Shown here piece after piece: positions 34,701-45,394 of a stretch of DNA of 64,000 nucleotides. The position numbers were made by a program, and so were the translations under genes. Every line of letters begins with the position of its first letter. The stretch's first letter is position 1. This stretch comes from Agelas oroides (lineage: Eukaryota; Porifera; Demospongiae; Agelasida; Agelasidae), in assembly GCA_949130485.1 (NCBI GenBank), contig OX422188.1, positions 1,573,722-1,637,721 on the forward strand, written 5' to 3'. The notes below the pieces were generated by a model, which was not told where the DNA came from, did not search any database, and saw only the letters and a program-made list of their open reading frames with translations.

Positions 34701-36851
34701 TCTGCTGAATCTAGTTTGGCTGATTACATGGGCTATTGAAAGACAGTCATATGCAGAAAGACTGCCTTCATAAGGGCCAAATTTGCCCTTGAGGTTTGCA
34801 GCAACTCTCTCATTCACTACTTCAATATCTGCTTCATAAGCACAGCGACAGAGGTGCAGTTTGTAGTTATAATCACTAATGTTGGACTTCAAGCATTTAG
34901 AGATGACATTGTCTGGTATTATCCTCTCACACTGAAGACCAAAGTAGAACTGCCACACTTTCTGGAAATGAGGAACTTTGAAATACATGCGACTGGCAGC
35001 AATCTGGTCAAGCTCACTCAAAGACAAAAGGTACCTGGCCGCCAAATATTCTTGGAAAGTGACATTGTTGAAATGGAAGGAAAGACTGCAATCAACAGCC
35101 GTAAAGGTAAACCTGGACTGCAATAGGCCCAAACTTTGAAAAACAATTGGAAGATCTCTTGAGGTGGAGTCAAATTTCCCTTCAATCTCCTCCCTTGTAA
35201 ACTCAGTTTTCTCATGCCTTAATCCAGTGAAGGCCAGATTGCAAAGTTTGTCCATAAGTGGAAGTAACTCGTCCAAGCTAGTTGCATCTTTGTATTGGGG
35301 AAAGTTTCTGTCTATTTCCCGACGGACTATGCTGAGGATAATCTGAGTGCACAGTTCAGTTGCCTTCAGTGGAATACTTTTTCCTGTTGACTTCCATAGG
35401 TAACAAATAATGACACAGTTGAGTGGGTTGGTACACACACTCTCAAGAACTGGGTTATCGCTGAACCTTTGAAGGAGCGGAGCTGATTGTTCAGGGGTGA
35501 TGAATTTCGACTTCACAAAGCTCTCAATATCCACTTTAGAGAAGGCTTGGAGTGTCACAAAGCGGTCGATGGAAGGCATCTTGTACAAGTCACGGGAAGC
35601 TGTAGTGCGAGAGGTGACAATCACAGATGCAAATGGCAGACACTTGTCTGAGAGAAGATCATGAAATATGGACCCTTCATAGAACTGTGAATCAGATAGT
35701 TCATCCCAACCATCCAGAATAAACAGACAGCCCTCTCCATCTCCAAGGTACTTGCCAATACTATCTCCAAGCTCTGGATAACTGTGAGAAAGAAAGTCAT
35801 TCACTGACTTTGATGATGCAACTTCTTTCATACACAGAGGTACAAAGAACACCAGCTGATACTCATTCAAATTGCCAGTGTTCTCTCCCCAATCACAAAG
35901 CAACTTTTCACAGAAGGTACTTTTTCCTGCCCCTGCCTCCCCCAACACTACTACTTTGAGAACTTTTCTTTCGTGAGTGTCATTTTTGAACAAGGCTTTG
36001 TAATCTAAAAGAATGGGGCCATCGGTGCTTCCCAAACTAGAACTCTCAGTTTCTGTTTTGTTCTTCAGTTCAGTGAGGGCTAGTCGGGGCTCAACTATTT
36101 CTTGATTTAGCAGTGGAGGCCACTGTGCATGTAGTTGTACCCTCCTTTCTCGATACCTTTTCTTTAGTGTTCTCATTAAGGAGGTAACTGGTGTTACATG
36201 CTCCTCCACATGCAGAGGTCGGTCTTCAAGCTCAGTAATGAAATTGGCAAGTTCACTGTGTCCCAAGGGATTAGCTTTGTCCTCTCGAAGGCAGTGCACC
36301 AGCTTTGACGCTCCATCTGGATGCCTTTGTAACGATTTCTGAAGTAGATCAACTCTTAATGTTTGTGACTCTGTGTCAACAATTGCACAGTACTCTGAAA
36401 CTGACAGTAACTGCTGCTTGTTTAGTAGTGGCAATAGAGCATGTATGTCAATCAGTATATAGAGTTTCTCTTTCGTTTTCTCTGTTGCAAGAAAATCAAC
36501 ACTAACTTTCAATGGCATCAGTGAATGAGGGGTCGGAACCTCAATAGATGCACTGAGAATGGCAGCAAGTTTTTGATGAGGTTCATAATCAGGAGTGGAA
36601 TTCAAGCTGCTGATTAAACTTCTTAGAGGATTGACACTCGTGGACATCAAAAGGTAGGAAAGAAGCAAGTTGATCTTCTGCTGTGGAGTCCAACCAGAAG
36701 CCAAAAGTTGTCCACACTGCTCTCGTGTTAAACATTTTTCCTTAAAGAGCTGCAATAGCAGGTCAGGACTATCAACATTGAGATTTTCTTGAATCTCTTG
36801 ATGTCTAAACAGTAATACATTTTTTCCATCTGCAGGTATGATCTCACTCAT
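31794..36851 (-). CDS. NLR2: CARD-CARD-NACHT-LRR-Death receptor with an extra decayed Death exon
   Basis: Exons in transcript order: 33174-36851 (1226 residues), 33047-33106, 32838-32970, 32392-32757, 31794-31990. ATG at 36851. Same domain order as NLR1, with Walker A GEAGAGKST and Walker B LFILDGWDEL. CARD 1 differs from NLR1/NLR3 at 16 of the first 59 residues, whereas the next about 480 differ at only about 10. The Death exon (EILSKWLRGMGKQP, LRDIDLKSLAKDI) lacks the early stop of NLR1. It runs on to SVDEEGAGHKIS and a GTAATT donor, splicing in phase to a further exon. That exon starts as a second Death domain (EKPLQQQLAFSRPEKKIKVH) but is frameshifted near 31890 and stops at 31794-31796. 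If unspliced, the Death exon would instead stop at 32324-32326. Function as for NLR1. Confidence 0.88.
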
Positions 36852-37833
36852 AATTCAAGGTCCTGTCTTAGAATTCAGCTCAGTTAATCACAGCCAGGTT
36901 AGACATTGGAGTCTGATGAAACAGTCTTTGACCCAGCCTACTCTTACTCTGGAAGAATACCCAAGTGTATCTGAATAGAGCACAATAAAAGAAGTAAGCA
37001 CAAAACGTATTAGTAAATAATTATAAAATTGACAACACCCTTTAAGTTGTGTTCACACTTTTAGTATCCACACAAACATGTGAAAGCCACAAGATTCATT
37101 TTTGCCTTCTGTAGCAAAGTGACTGTTTAGAGAGATTATTTTTGCTTCAGTACTTATCATAAGCAAAAAAAAATGAATGGAGAACCATCTTTGCGGACTT
37201 AGTGATTTCATTACACTCTCAATACTTTACTAAAGGTTTGCCATTTTATGGTCATTGCTACACTCAAACAGTGGCCATCCCAATCCATAGCACTTTTGTA
37301 TGTCACAATTTAAACTGGATATATACATCCCCAGTAGGTGCAACATAACCCATTGCCAGGCAAGTGATGTCAAGTACAACTGTTACCAAGCATTATACAA
37401 GTGCTACCACATCTCCAAATGGTTTGTGTACAGTTAGAATGGGCCAAAGACAAACAACTATGGTGATGTTTGAAGGGTGGCATAACAAGAGCAATCCTAT
37501 AAATATAGTACTAGAGCTAATGGACATCAACAACAACAGAAGTAATCTTGAGTCGGTAGACTCTCTGTGTAGGGATGGCGCCGACGCACAATATATGCAA
37601 TACTTAAGCAAAAGCCATATAACTTCGCCACAAATATGCTAAAAGTTTATTGAAGCGCCCAACCTTCCTCTTTGTGCGCTTTTATGATCAAGACTCCTAT
37701 AGTTGCCCAAAAGCCTCGCGGAACACAGCTAAACGCAGAAGTGTGTGGAGTGAAAGTGCCATTTTTTGTTATTCTTTCTTTCTTTCTTGTTCTTCTCAAA
37801 CAATGATAACTCGAAAACGGCTCAAGTACTCAC
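36852..37833. other. 5' flank of NLR2
   Basis: Homologous to the NLR1 and NLR3 upstream sequence up to about 37560, but without their MITEs. Because nothing interrupts it, a plus frame reads through MFEGWHNKSNPINIVLELMD, a block that is split by inserts in the other two copies. It may be a fragment of an old gene. No promoter element is obvious. Confidence 0.35.
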
Positions 37834-37974
37834 CTTGATTTTAGCACGAAATTGATGCTCATCACAGCGCGCAACTTCACAACCACTCAGTGACTTCATA
37901 GCTTCAAATTTACTGTTGTCCAAAAAGCTGTTTCACAACACTGCCCGGCTGCTGTCCATTGCAAAGGATGCCAT
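37834..37974 (-). other. Possible first exon with NRF-1-like site upstream
   Basis: On the minus strand AAAATGGC starts a frame at 37974 that runs 47 codons to a strong GTGAGT donor at 37833. It carries a single in-frame TGA at 37933-37935; after it MKSLSGCEVARCDEHQFRAK is open. Ten bases or so upstream lies the palindrome ACGCATGCGCAC (37988-37999), which matches the NRF-1 consensus. It could be an untranslated first exon of NLR2 or a remnant of another gene. Joined to the NLR2 acceptor it would hit a stop, so it cannot extend the NLR2 protein. Confidence 0.3.
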
Positions 37975-38005
37975 TTTCTAATCTTGTACGCATGCGCACA
38001 TGCAG

Positions 38006-38192
38006 TCTCGTTCCCAGACCAATAACCAAGGTCATTGGTTTGGGAATGAGACTAGTGTACACGCGAAATCACGCGTTGACCAGCACGACTATACTAGCAT
38101 TAGTCTCGCAAGCCAGCCGTATTTTTCCTTATTTCCGGTGGGAGGAGCACCGGAAATAAAGAAAAATACGGCTGGCTTGCGAGACTAGACTA
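38006..38192. mobile_element. Two short TAGTCTCG-type foldback MITEs
   Basis: The first, about 38006-38056, reads CAGTCTCGTTCCCAGACCAA and back to TTGGTTTGGGAATGAGACTA. The second, about 38102-38188, reads TAGTCTCGCAAGCCAGCCGT and back to ACGGCTGGCTTGCGAGACTA. It has ACTAGCAT on both outer sides (an 8-bp target duplication). Both are nearly all arm with small loops. Confidence 0.75.
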
Positions 38193-38522
38193 GCATGGTC
38201 TCTTCCCGTAGCTGTGGGAAAGGCTCATGGACACCACATAGGTAAGCCGCTGCATTCAGTTGCTTACTTATAGCTACACTAAAAAATACCTTTAGTAACG
38301 GTGGTCAGCTTTTAGGCTCTGTCGGTAAAGTTTTCTGTACTGGTCATGTGATCATGAAATCTGGTACGGAGAGTGGTTAGCCTTTCATTGCATTCCAGCT
38401 GGCATATTACATGCTTGGTTAGTTCCCCATGTAAGAATCACGGAATACATGAATATATAACTTTCTTTCTCTAAAACTTAAAACACATTCTATTGATGCG
38501 TGCATACATCAGTAAACTATCA
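38193..38522. other. Unassigned spacer
   Basis: About 330 bp before the minisatellite. No exon, RNA gene or repeat is recognised. Confidence 0.3.
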
Positions 38523-39856
38523 CTGCAACTAGTACGACCATCACAACCACTACACTAGTACGACCATCACTACCACTGCAGCTAGTACGACCACCACAAC
38601 CAGTACGACTAGTACGATCACCACTACCAGTACGACTAGTACAACCGCTACGACTAGTACAACTAGTACAACCACCACTACCGGTACGACTAGTACGACC
38701 ATCACTACCACTGCAGCTAGTACGACCACCACAACCACTACACTAGTACAACCACCACTACCACTGCAGCTAGTATGACCACCACTACCAGTACGACTAG
38801 TACGATCACCACTACCAGTACGACTAGTACAACCGCTACGACTAGTACAACTAGTACAACCACCACCACCAGTACGACTAGTACGACCATCACTACCACT
38901 GCAGCTAGTACGATCACCACTACGACTAGTACAACTAGTACAACCACCACCACCAGTACGACTAGTACGACCATCACTACCACTGCAGCTAGTACGATCA
39001 CCACTACGACTAGTACAACTAGTACAACCATCACTACCAGTACGACTAGTCCAACCATCACTACCACTGCAACTAGTACTACCATCACTACCAGTACGAC
39101 TAGTCCAACCATCACTACCACTGCAACTAGTACTACCACTGCAACTAGTACAACCACCACTACCAGTATGACTAGTGCAACCAACGACTAGTGCAACCAA
39201 CGACTAGTGCAACCAACGACTAGTACAACCAACGACTAGTGCAACCAACGACTAGTGCAACCACCACTACCAGTATGACTAGTGCAACCAACGACTAGTA
39301 CAACCACCACTACCAGTATGACTAGTGCAACCAACGACTAGTACAACCACCACTACCAGTATGACTAGTGCAACCAACGACTAGTGCAACCAACGACTAG
39401 TGCAACCAACGACTAGTACAACCACCACTACCAGTATGACTAGTGCAACCAACGACTAGTACAACCACCACTACCAGTATGACTAGTGCAACCAACGACT
39501 AGTGCAACCAACGACTAGTGCAACCAACGACTAGTACAACCACCACTACCAGTATGACTAGTGCAACCAACAACTAGTACAACCACCACTACCAGTATGA
39601 CTAGTGCAACCAACGACTAGTGCAACCACCACTACCAGTATGACTAGTGCAACCAACGACTAGTGCAACCACCACTACCAGTATGACTAGTGCAACCAAC
39701 GACTAGTGCAACCACCACTACCAGTATGACTAATGCAACCATCACTACGACTAGTACACCTAGTACATCTAGTACAACCATCACTACCACTACCACTGCA
39801 AGTAGTACAACCAACACTACCAGTACGACTAGTACAACTACAATTACCATTACTAG
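38523..39856. repeat. 1.3 kb ACTAGT-rich minisatellite
   Basis: A higher-order array built from short words around ACTAGT (the left third has GTACGACTAGTACGACCA-like units; the right two thirds have CAACCAACGACTAGTGCAAC and ACCACTACCAGTATG units). Unit lengths are mostly multiples of three, so long Thr/Ser frames (plus) and Val/Leu frames (minus) are open by construction. Sequence drifts from left to right, with the most uniform repeats at about 39180-39740. It could be mistaken for a mucin exon, but has no splice or start context. Confidence 0.9.
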
Positions 39857-40503
39857 TGGGCAATCTATAGATATCAGTAATAAAGGCCTGTATACGGACC
39901 TCATTATATATTCATATATTCCGTGATTCTTACACTAAACTATATCAATGCTGTTTTAAGTTCTAGTGTTGTGGTTACACTTGAGAGAAATATTTTTCTT
40001 AGGCTTAGGTCTAACTGTAACTGAGATTAACCCTTTGAACGCGGAAGTAATTTTATTCAAAGCCATTTTGTGCTGACTATGCATCGTAGCTTCGAGCAGT
40101 TGGAAACGGTACCGATTTTCTCGCCATATAGCCACAGCCCCGACAAAAACAGCTGATATACAAGTTGTTTGAAGCTATTGCTCCTACCTCAAGTAAAATA
40201 TGGAGAACGCTTTCTCCCTGTGAGCAAGAAAAAGCTTCGTGTTTGGCAGCACTCAGTTCATCGACGATCACCCACGAATAAGTACCGCCTCTTCCTATCT
40301 TTCCAAGCGATAATGTAAGTCTAAAGCTGTGGCCTAGCCTCATTAGCGCTTATCATGGAGGGGCCTACCCTCAAATCTTGTTAAGCTTCTTAACTTTGCG
40401 CGGAAAGTGCACAAACGTGTCATGAGCATATATATATGGTCGCCGTGACGATGGGAAGTTTAATGAGACCATATATGTATGGTCACCGCATTCAGAGGGT
40501 TAA
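39857..40503. mobile_element. TTAA-flanked element (40027-40503)
   Basis: TTAA at 40027-40030 is followed by CCCTTTGAACGCGG. The right end CCGCATTCAGAGGG is followed by TTAA at 40500-40503. TTAA target duplication with CCCTTT-type ends is typical of piggyBac-derived non-autonomous elements. The interior shares blocks with 44400-45394 (GCTTCGTGTTTGG..., TAGCTTC.AGCA.TTGG). The 170 bp before it, following the minisatellite, are unremarkable. Confidence 0.7.
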
Positions 40504-40543
40504 CATAAAAAAAAGTACAGAACCAAGAAAATAAAAACATTAC

Positions 40544-41008
40544 AAATGTTAAAAGATGTAGGGATGGCATGAGAATCTGTATCGGTACTACAAATCATGA
40601 GAATTCGTATCAGGTACTACAAGTCATGTGCGCTGCATCTGAACGTGCAATGAAATCGAAGGTTCGTATGACAAAATCATCACCATAGTACCAAGCTATA
40701 CTGGAAAAAATATCGTTTGTTGCTGTTGGCATTGTTACTTGTGCTGCACACTCGTAACAATACAGACAGCAGCAAACTCATGGTATTTTCTGCTATAGCT
40801 TCGATGCCAAAAAGTATGCAAACAAGGTAGCTATGATATAAAAGTGAAGGTAAAAATATACAAAGCCCTATCCCTACATCTTTTTACACTGCAGTTGGGA
40901 CTGTAGTGTGAAAAAGATGCAGGAAGGGGTATATTACCTTCACTTTTATATCATAGCTACCTTGTTTGCATACTTTTTGGCATGCCATTTCTACATCTTT
41001 TAACATTT
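40544..41008. mobile_element. Nested inverted-repeat element
   Basis: The outer ends AAATGTTAAAAGATGTAG and CTACATCTTTTAACATTT are inverted. Inside, CCAAAAAGTATGCAAACAAG...GTGAAGGTAA at about 40807-40853 is mirrored by about 40934-40980 over about 47 bp. About 465 bp, non-coding. Confidence 0.7.
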
Positions 41009-41576
41009 CTAATGATTATATTTTCTTGTACAACACTATATAGTGACCTGCAACCTACTAGCCAAGCAACAGAGTATTGAATGCTCAAACTTGAGTCTGA
41101 GTTATGATATTATATGTGATGGTCCCATGTAAAAAATTCTGTACTAATAGAAGACTATTCTGTCATGTATCAGTACGTTCAAAGTGCTATATCACAGAAC
41201 TTTATTAAAGGCAGAGTTCGTACATGCTTCATAGATGCATCAGGCATTCATGCATCTATGAAGTGTGTATGAGACCCGTCCTTAATGGAAGTTCAGCGAT
41301 ATAGCATTTCCAATGTGGTATCACAATCAAAATACACAATGGAGTAACCAACCAGACTGTCACGTATACAAAGTAAGTAGGCCTACATGTTAAATAAGCT
41401 AGTCCAAATGTGCTGAAGTGTTTCAGCCAATTCCAAACTTGCATGTACTAGCTGGTTATAGCTGGGGTATGCTCGTGTAAGTGTAATTTGATCATGGCAC
41501 TGTTATATACATGCCAACAGTGATTGTAGTCAAGTTGGTAAAGTTGTGTACATGACTGTTTCTCTTTCCCTGTTAG
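41009..41576. other. Intron or intergenic sequence with a decayed GTGGCAGTCCC-type MITE
   Basis: At about 41165-41345 a foldback resembles the 5503 MITE (TTCAAAGTGCTATATCAC and back to GATATAGCATTTCCAATG). No helicase exon upstream of 41577 could be found back to 38200. Confidence 0.45.
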
Positions 41577-41642
41577 GAACTCTCAGATGTAAAGTTCCTC
41601 ATCCTGGATGAAGGTGATGAGCTTTTAACACCAAACTTCAAG
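41577..41642 (+). pseudogene. Stranded helicase exon with DEGD box
   Basis: Acceptor TGTTAG, then 22 codons, ELSDVKFLILDEGDELLTPNF-K, to a GTACTT donor, phase 0 in and out. This is motif II of the DEAD-box helicase (DEGD in place of DEAD) and would join in frame to the exon at 51-148 of copy 1. In this copy the next three exons are absent. Splicing to the next surviving exon (45470) breaks the frame and meets a TAG within about 15 codons. Confidence 0.75.
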
Positions 41643-42126
41643 GTACTTGTATGTTATGTGACATTCGGGTAATGTTATGTATATGCAGTTATTGTACGAT
41701 GTGCATACGCAATGTATTTACAATAAGAAGTCACTTGTCTGAACTTGTTGGGACCAAACAATGTTCAATGCTCGAAGTAATATTATTTGAATGCAAACCC
41801 CCAAGTTCTTAGATAATTCAAGCTCATTCATTTAAATGCCCCATGGTGAGTGCCTTCTAGAATATTTTGCATAGAATAGCGCTTTTGTTTAGCTTAGCAA
41901 ACACACTTATCAAGCATTTTCGTGGAACTTTCCTGTGGTATTAAGCAATGATGTAGCTGTTCTTCCAAATAGCTATCCAACAAAGTCATCATGAATACTA
42001 TCAACTTCAATATTCACTGAATATGCACATGATACAGTTGAGCCATGGCCACACACACAAATGTACAAATGAGTAAACAACATTCCATTGCTATAATGAA
42101 TCACTTTTGCAACCATGAATATACTC
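41643..42126. other. Spacer between the DEGD exon and the DED gene
   Basis: About 480 bp, AT-rich, 3' of the minus-strand DED gene. No exon or repeat recognised. Confidence 0.3.
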
Positions 42127-43596
42127 TCATAATAAGCATGCAGCACAATCAGACACAACACTAGCTTCCTTGTGACTAAAAAATGACTGTATTATCTCCA
42201 ATATCTCAGGTGAACCTCCAGCTACTTGCCTAACTTTTTGTGCATAGTTTTCTCTGAAGCAGTCGACCTCTTTTTGCATTTCTTCTGCCGTTCTTTTTGA
42301 CAAGCAAAGATACATTTGCATCATGGGTTGCTTTTGGTCTGCAATGAACTTCGCAAGTTTTTTTTGCACATTGTTGTGGTCTACTTCACATTTCAATCCA
42401 ATACTAGCTAGTACCACAAGAGAAACATGCCACACTACTGAAACAGAACTAACAATGCTGGAGTAAGTGGAAATGTCAAAGTCACTCTCTTCTGAACCAC
42501 TGTCTTTTTTGTCTACATCTTGCAGTAGATCTTGGCCAACTCTATCCATAGCTTCTTTACCAACTATTTCCACGAGAATTTCTTTGTTTCTGCATATGTC
42601 TGGCCAATGATCAGAAAATTTTTCCTTTAAGATCTCATGAAATTTGCTGACATCAATGACTGACAGAGATGCTGAGTGGAGGAGAACTAATAGCCACTTG
42701 TAAATTGGCATCAGATATCTTGAAGTGTAATAGACAGACTCCAGGGCAAAAAGTCCCCTTTCTACTGTTTGATTGACTTTTTTGAGTGAATGTTCCCCTA
42801 TTAGTTCAACTGATAGTTCATGAAGTGCCCCGTGTGCTTCTCGGGCAAAGTTTCCAAATGGATGCTGTGCTTTGTTTCTTTGGAGAGTAACTTCTTGTCT
42901 AGTTTCCATATCCCAGTTAGGAGGTAGGGATTTATTAAAGCAATCAAAATAATCATGACAGTTTTTCATTAATTTTTTGATATCGTCGCTGACTCCATTT
43001 TGCTGAAAAGTAGCGAGAGTTATTGGCCACTTTTTCCAAAACAAGGACAACTGTATAAGGGTAGCTGCTGCAGTCTCCTCTTGAAGAACGAGCTCTAACC
43101 CTTGTTCATTCTGTTCTGCTGTCAAGATAGGAAAAACTCTAGTGAACAGGTCACCAAATCGGCTTTTTCTTTCTGGGTCAGATTGGATGATTGTATCAAG
43201 AGCTTTCATGCAATGTATGTATTTCTGCTTCTTACGTAGCATTGCTTTCAGCATCACCATGAATGTTTGCTCCTGCATTCCAAAGCTCTGAGGCATGTAT
43301 GGTACTGTAGAAGGCATTACTATTTTTTTGATTATGTCCACTCTTCCGATGGTATCAAGAGCCCATAATAAGAAATCATAATTATTAGGACTCACCACTT
43401 TATGTGCTTCAAGATATCTCAGAAGGTGAGTTGGTTTATGGTCTAGTCTCTCCACCACATCATCAGGAACACACAAAGAGTATATCAAATAATCAAAATC
43501 CTCTGAGGTTAGTTCTTTTGTAACTCTCACCATAAGCTTGCGATGCTTTGCTTGTTCTGTTTCCACAAACTGCTCTGTAAATCTTGGCTGTGACAT
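42127..43596 (-). CDS. Single-exon protein with N-terminal Death-effector domain
   Basis: A 489-residue uninterrupted frame from ATG 43596 (MSQPRFTEQFVETEQ). The upstream in-frame extension has no ATG. Residues about 19-92 look like a DED: LTSEDFDYLIYSL, then LLRYLEAHKVVSPNNYDFLL and an IGRVDII stretch matching the RxDL motif region of DEDs. DEDs recruit caspase-8-like or FADD-like partners in cell-death signalling (family knowledge). The rest is helical and unrecognised. There is a hydrophobic stretch at about 386-401 (SVSVVWHVSLVVLASIGL region) that could be a membrane or buried helix, and an acidic patch (SGSEESDFD) before it. No caspase catalytic motif is present. It lies antisense inside the broken helicase copy 2. 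The DED assignment is by eye. Confidence 0.7.
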   Translation of the reverse strand: MSQPRFTEQFVETEQAKHRKLMVRVTKELTSEDFDYLIYSLCVPDDVVERLDHKPTHLLRYLEAHKVVSPNNYDFLLWALDTIGRVDIIKKIVMPSTVPYMPQSFGMQEQTFMVMLKAMLRKKQKYIHCMKALDTIIQSDPERKSRFGDLFTRVFPILTAEQNEQGLELVLQEETAAATLIQLSLFWKKWPITLATFQQNGVSDDIKKLMKNCHDYFDCFNKSLPPNWDMETRQEVTLQRNKAQHPFGNFAREAHGALHELSVELIGEHSLKKVNQTVERGLFALESVYYTSRYLMPIYKWLLVLLHSASLSVIDVSKFHEILKEKFSDHWPDICRNKEILVEIVGKEAMDRVGQDLLQDVDKKDSGSEESDFDISTYSSIVSSVSVVWHVSLVVLASIGLKCEVDHNNVQKKLAKFIADQKQPMMQMYLCLSKRTAEEMQKEVDCFRENYAQKVRQVAGGSPEILEIIQSFFSHKEASVVSDCAACLL

Positions 43597-44399
43597 AATT
43601 GATGACGCTTTTAAATTTGCTTGCAAAACCAAGCAAGTGGACTACCACTGCTGATGAACTGATCTCAAGCCTTGCTCTGGATCTTTATAAACAAGGTCTT
43701 TTTGTTTGTTTATCCTGCAGAAGACATTGCTAGCATAGTTTGTCTAGACTATTTCCTCTTAAATATCATTACACCCCTTAAATATAATTTTCATGCACAG
43801 AGGAGAGCAGACATGGTTGACCTTTGCTACATACCTACCTGGGGTCATTGCTAATTGATTTTAGTACATGTATCTCAACAGACAAACTCACTTGGTTTTT
43901 ACTGAGTGGGGTCTAATCAGGATTCAAGACCTGGTAGAAAAGGAAAAAGCAGCTTTAATCTTGGAATTTCAGAATTTAACCACTGATGATGAGTGTACTC
44001 GTCATGCAACTTTGGCCGTATGTTATCAGTTTGTGCCATCCGTTTGGTTTTGTGGACGGGTTTCAGCATGGGGTGCCATACCCATGGTGGCTGTCTTGGC
44101 TGGCAGTAGAAAAGCCTTGGTTGACACTGGCTAGGCCAGCCATTTCTCCTTTTTAGCATAAATGGGCATGGAACTGCTCCTCTGCCTTTGTAGAGGCTCC
44201 ATTTCTGACAGTTTTCAGTCAGAGAGCTCTGACTATTGTGAGCTCACTAATGAGTGGGTGTGGCCAAGGCCCAAGAGAATTATGGAAGAACCCTTGGCTC
44301 AAGTTCCCAGTGCTAGCTCGCAGCAGAAGTGCCAATATTGATCATACAAGGTATCCAGAGTTCAAAAAGTCTTCTAATTAATTTGCACAGCATTGTCAC
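43597..44399. other. 5' flank of the DED gene
   Basis: A plus-strand ATG frame at 43868-44134 (88 residues, beginning MYLNRQTHLVFTEWGL) is open, but I do not recognise it and it has no supporting copy. Likely non-coding or transposon-derived. Nothing else seen. Confidence 0.25.
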
Positions 44400-45394
44400 T
44401 TAACCCTTTATCGACCGTAACATGTGATTGCATGCTACGTAGAAAACCGTAATAATTATGAGCGGAACGGTTCAGAGAACGTGTTGCCCATTGTAAAACA
44501 GCTACAAACTTTTGGTAAAAAGCAATGGAGTACCTTATGCTTTGCCCAGCTTCGCTGCAGTTTTGAAGCTTATCACTAAAGCAGAACCTGTGAAATAAAC
44601 CGGAAGTTGTCACACCGGAAGTCGCGACTTTCGATCTGTTCGGTACTTATAACTTGGCAGTACAATTTATGTCTGGTTTGAAATCTCCATGGAAGTTAGT
44701 GCTTTCTTTTAGCTCTACGCTGCTTTTTATTTAATCTTCATAGCTTGTGTACTTCTCGAGATCGGTCGCGATAAACTCGGCCCTGTCGATTGCGGAAATA
44801 GTTATTAGTTACGGTTTATTAATGCTGAAGATCAAAGTGGCAAGCCTTGCTAGCTAGCCTAGGCAGTAACAGTGGTATGATTTGTGTAAATAGTGTGTAA
44901 CTTGGCTGGAATAAGTACCTGACCACTGCTGACTATGCGATTTTCTACCTGTTTGAAGCCATTTTCTGCTGCCATACATTATAGCTTCTAGCAACTGGAA
45001 GAAGTACTGATTTTCCAACTTGATACTTACAGCCTTGACAAATTGAGCCGATTTTCAAGTTATTCGAAGGTAACACTTCTATCGTAAGTGAAAACTGGAG
45101 ACCATTTGCTTCCTCTGTTCGAGATAAAGTTTCGTGTTTGGTAGCCTTGTCAAAATTCACGATCACTCACGAACTAGCATAGCACCGCCCCTTCCTGGCT
45201 TTCCTGAATAGTGATGTAAGTGGAAAGGTGTGGCCTACCCTTATTAGTACTAAACAGTCAGGGTTTACCCCAAAGTCTCACTAAGCTTCTTAGCTTCGCG
45301 TAACTTGGCTGCTTTGTCACATAAATGCGACAGCCGCACTTAGCGCATGCCCGCACGTGTCCCAAATATGCGACAACCGCAGTTCAAGGGTTAA
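44400..45394. mobile_element. About 1 kb TTAA-flanked element at the duplication junction
   Basis: TTAA at 44400-44403 then CCCTTTATCGACCGTA; the right end ACAACCGCAGTTCAAGGG is followed by TTAA at 45391-45394. Shares interior blocks with the element at 40027. Homology between helicase copy 2 and copy 1 begins immediately after its right end (TCAATCAATTTTAGCCATAT against CCAATCAATTTTAGCCATAT at about 2565). No transposase seen. Confidence 0.65.

Noticed and set aside
38550..39200. Thr/Ser-rich (plus) and Val/Leu or Ser/Gly/Thr-rich (minus) frames as a mucin or silk-like gene
   Set aside because: Frames exist because repeat units are multiples of three; no start, splice or copy support.
40077..40343. 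Minus-strand frame inside the TTAA element as a gene
   Set aside because: A related but differently broken frame occurs in the element at 44400-45394; this is repeat sequence, with no transposase motif.
43597..43632. Extending the DED protein 12 residues upstream
   Set aside because: That start would be TTG; the first ATG is at 43596.
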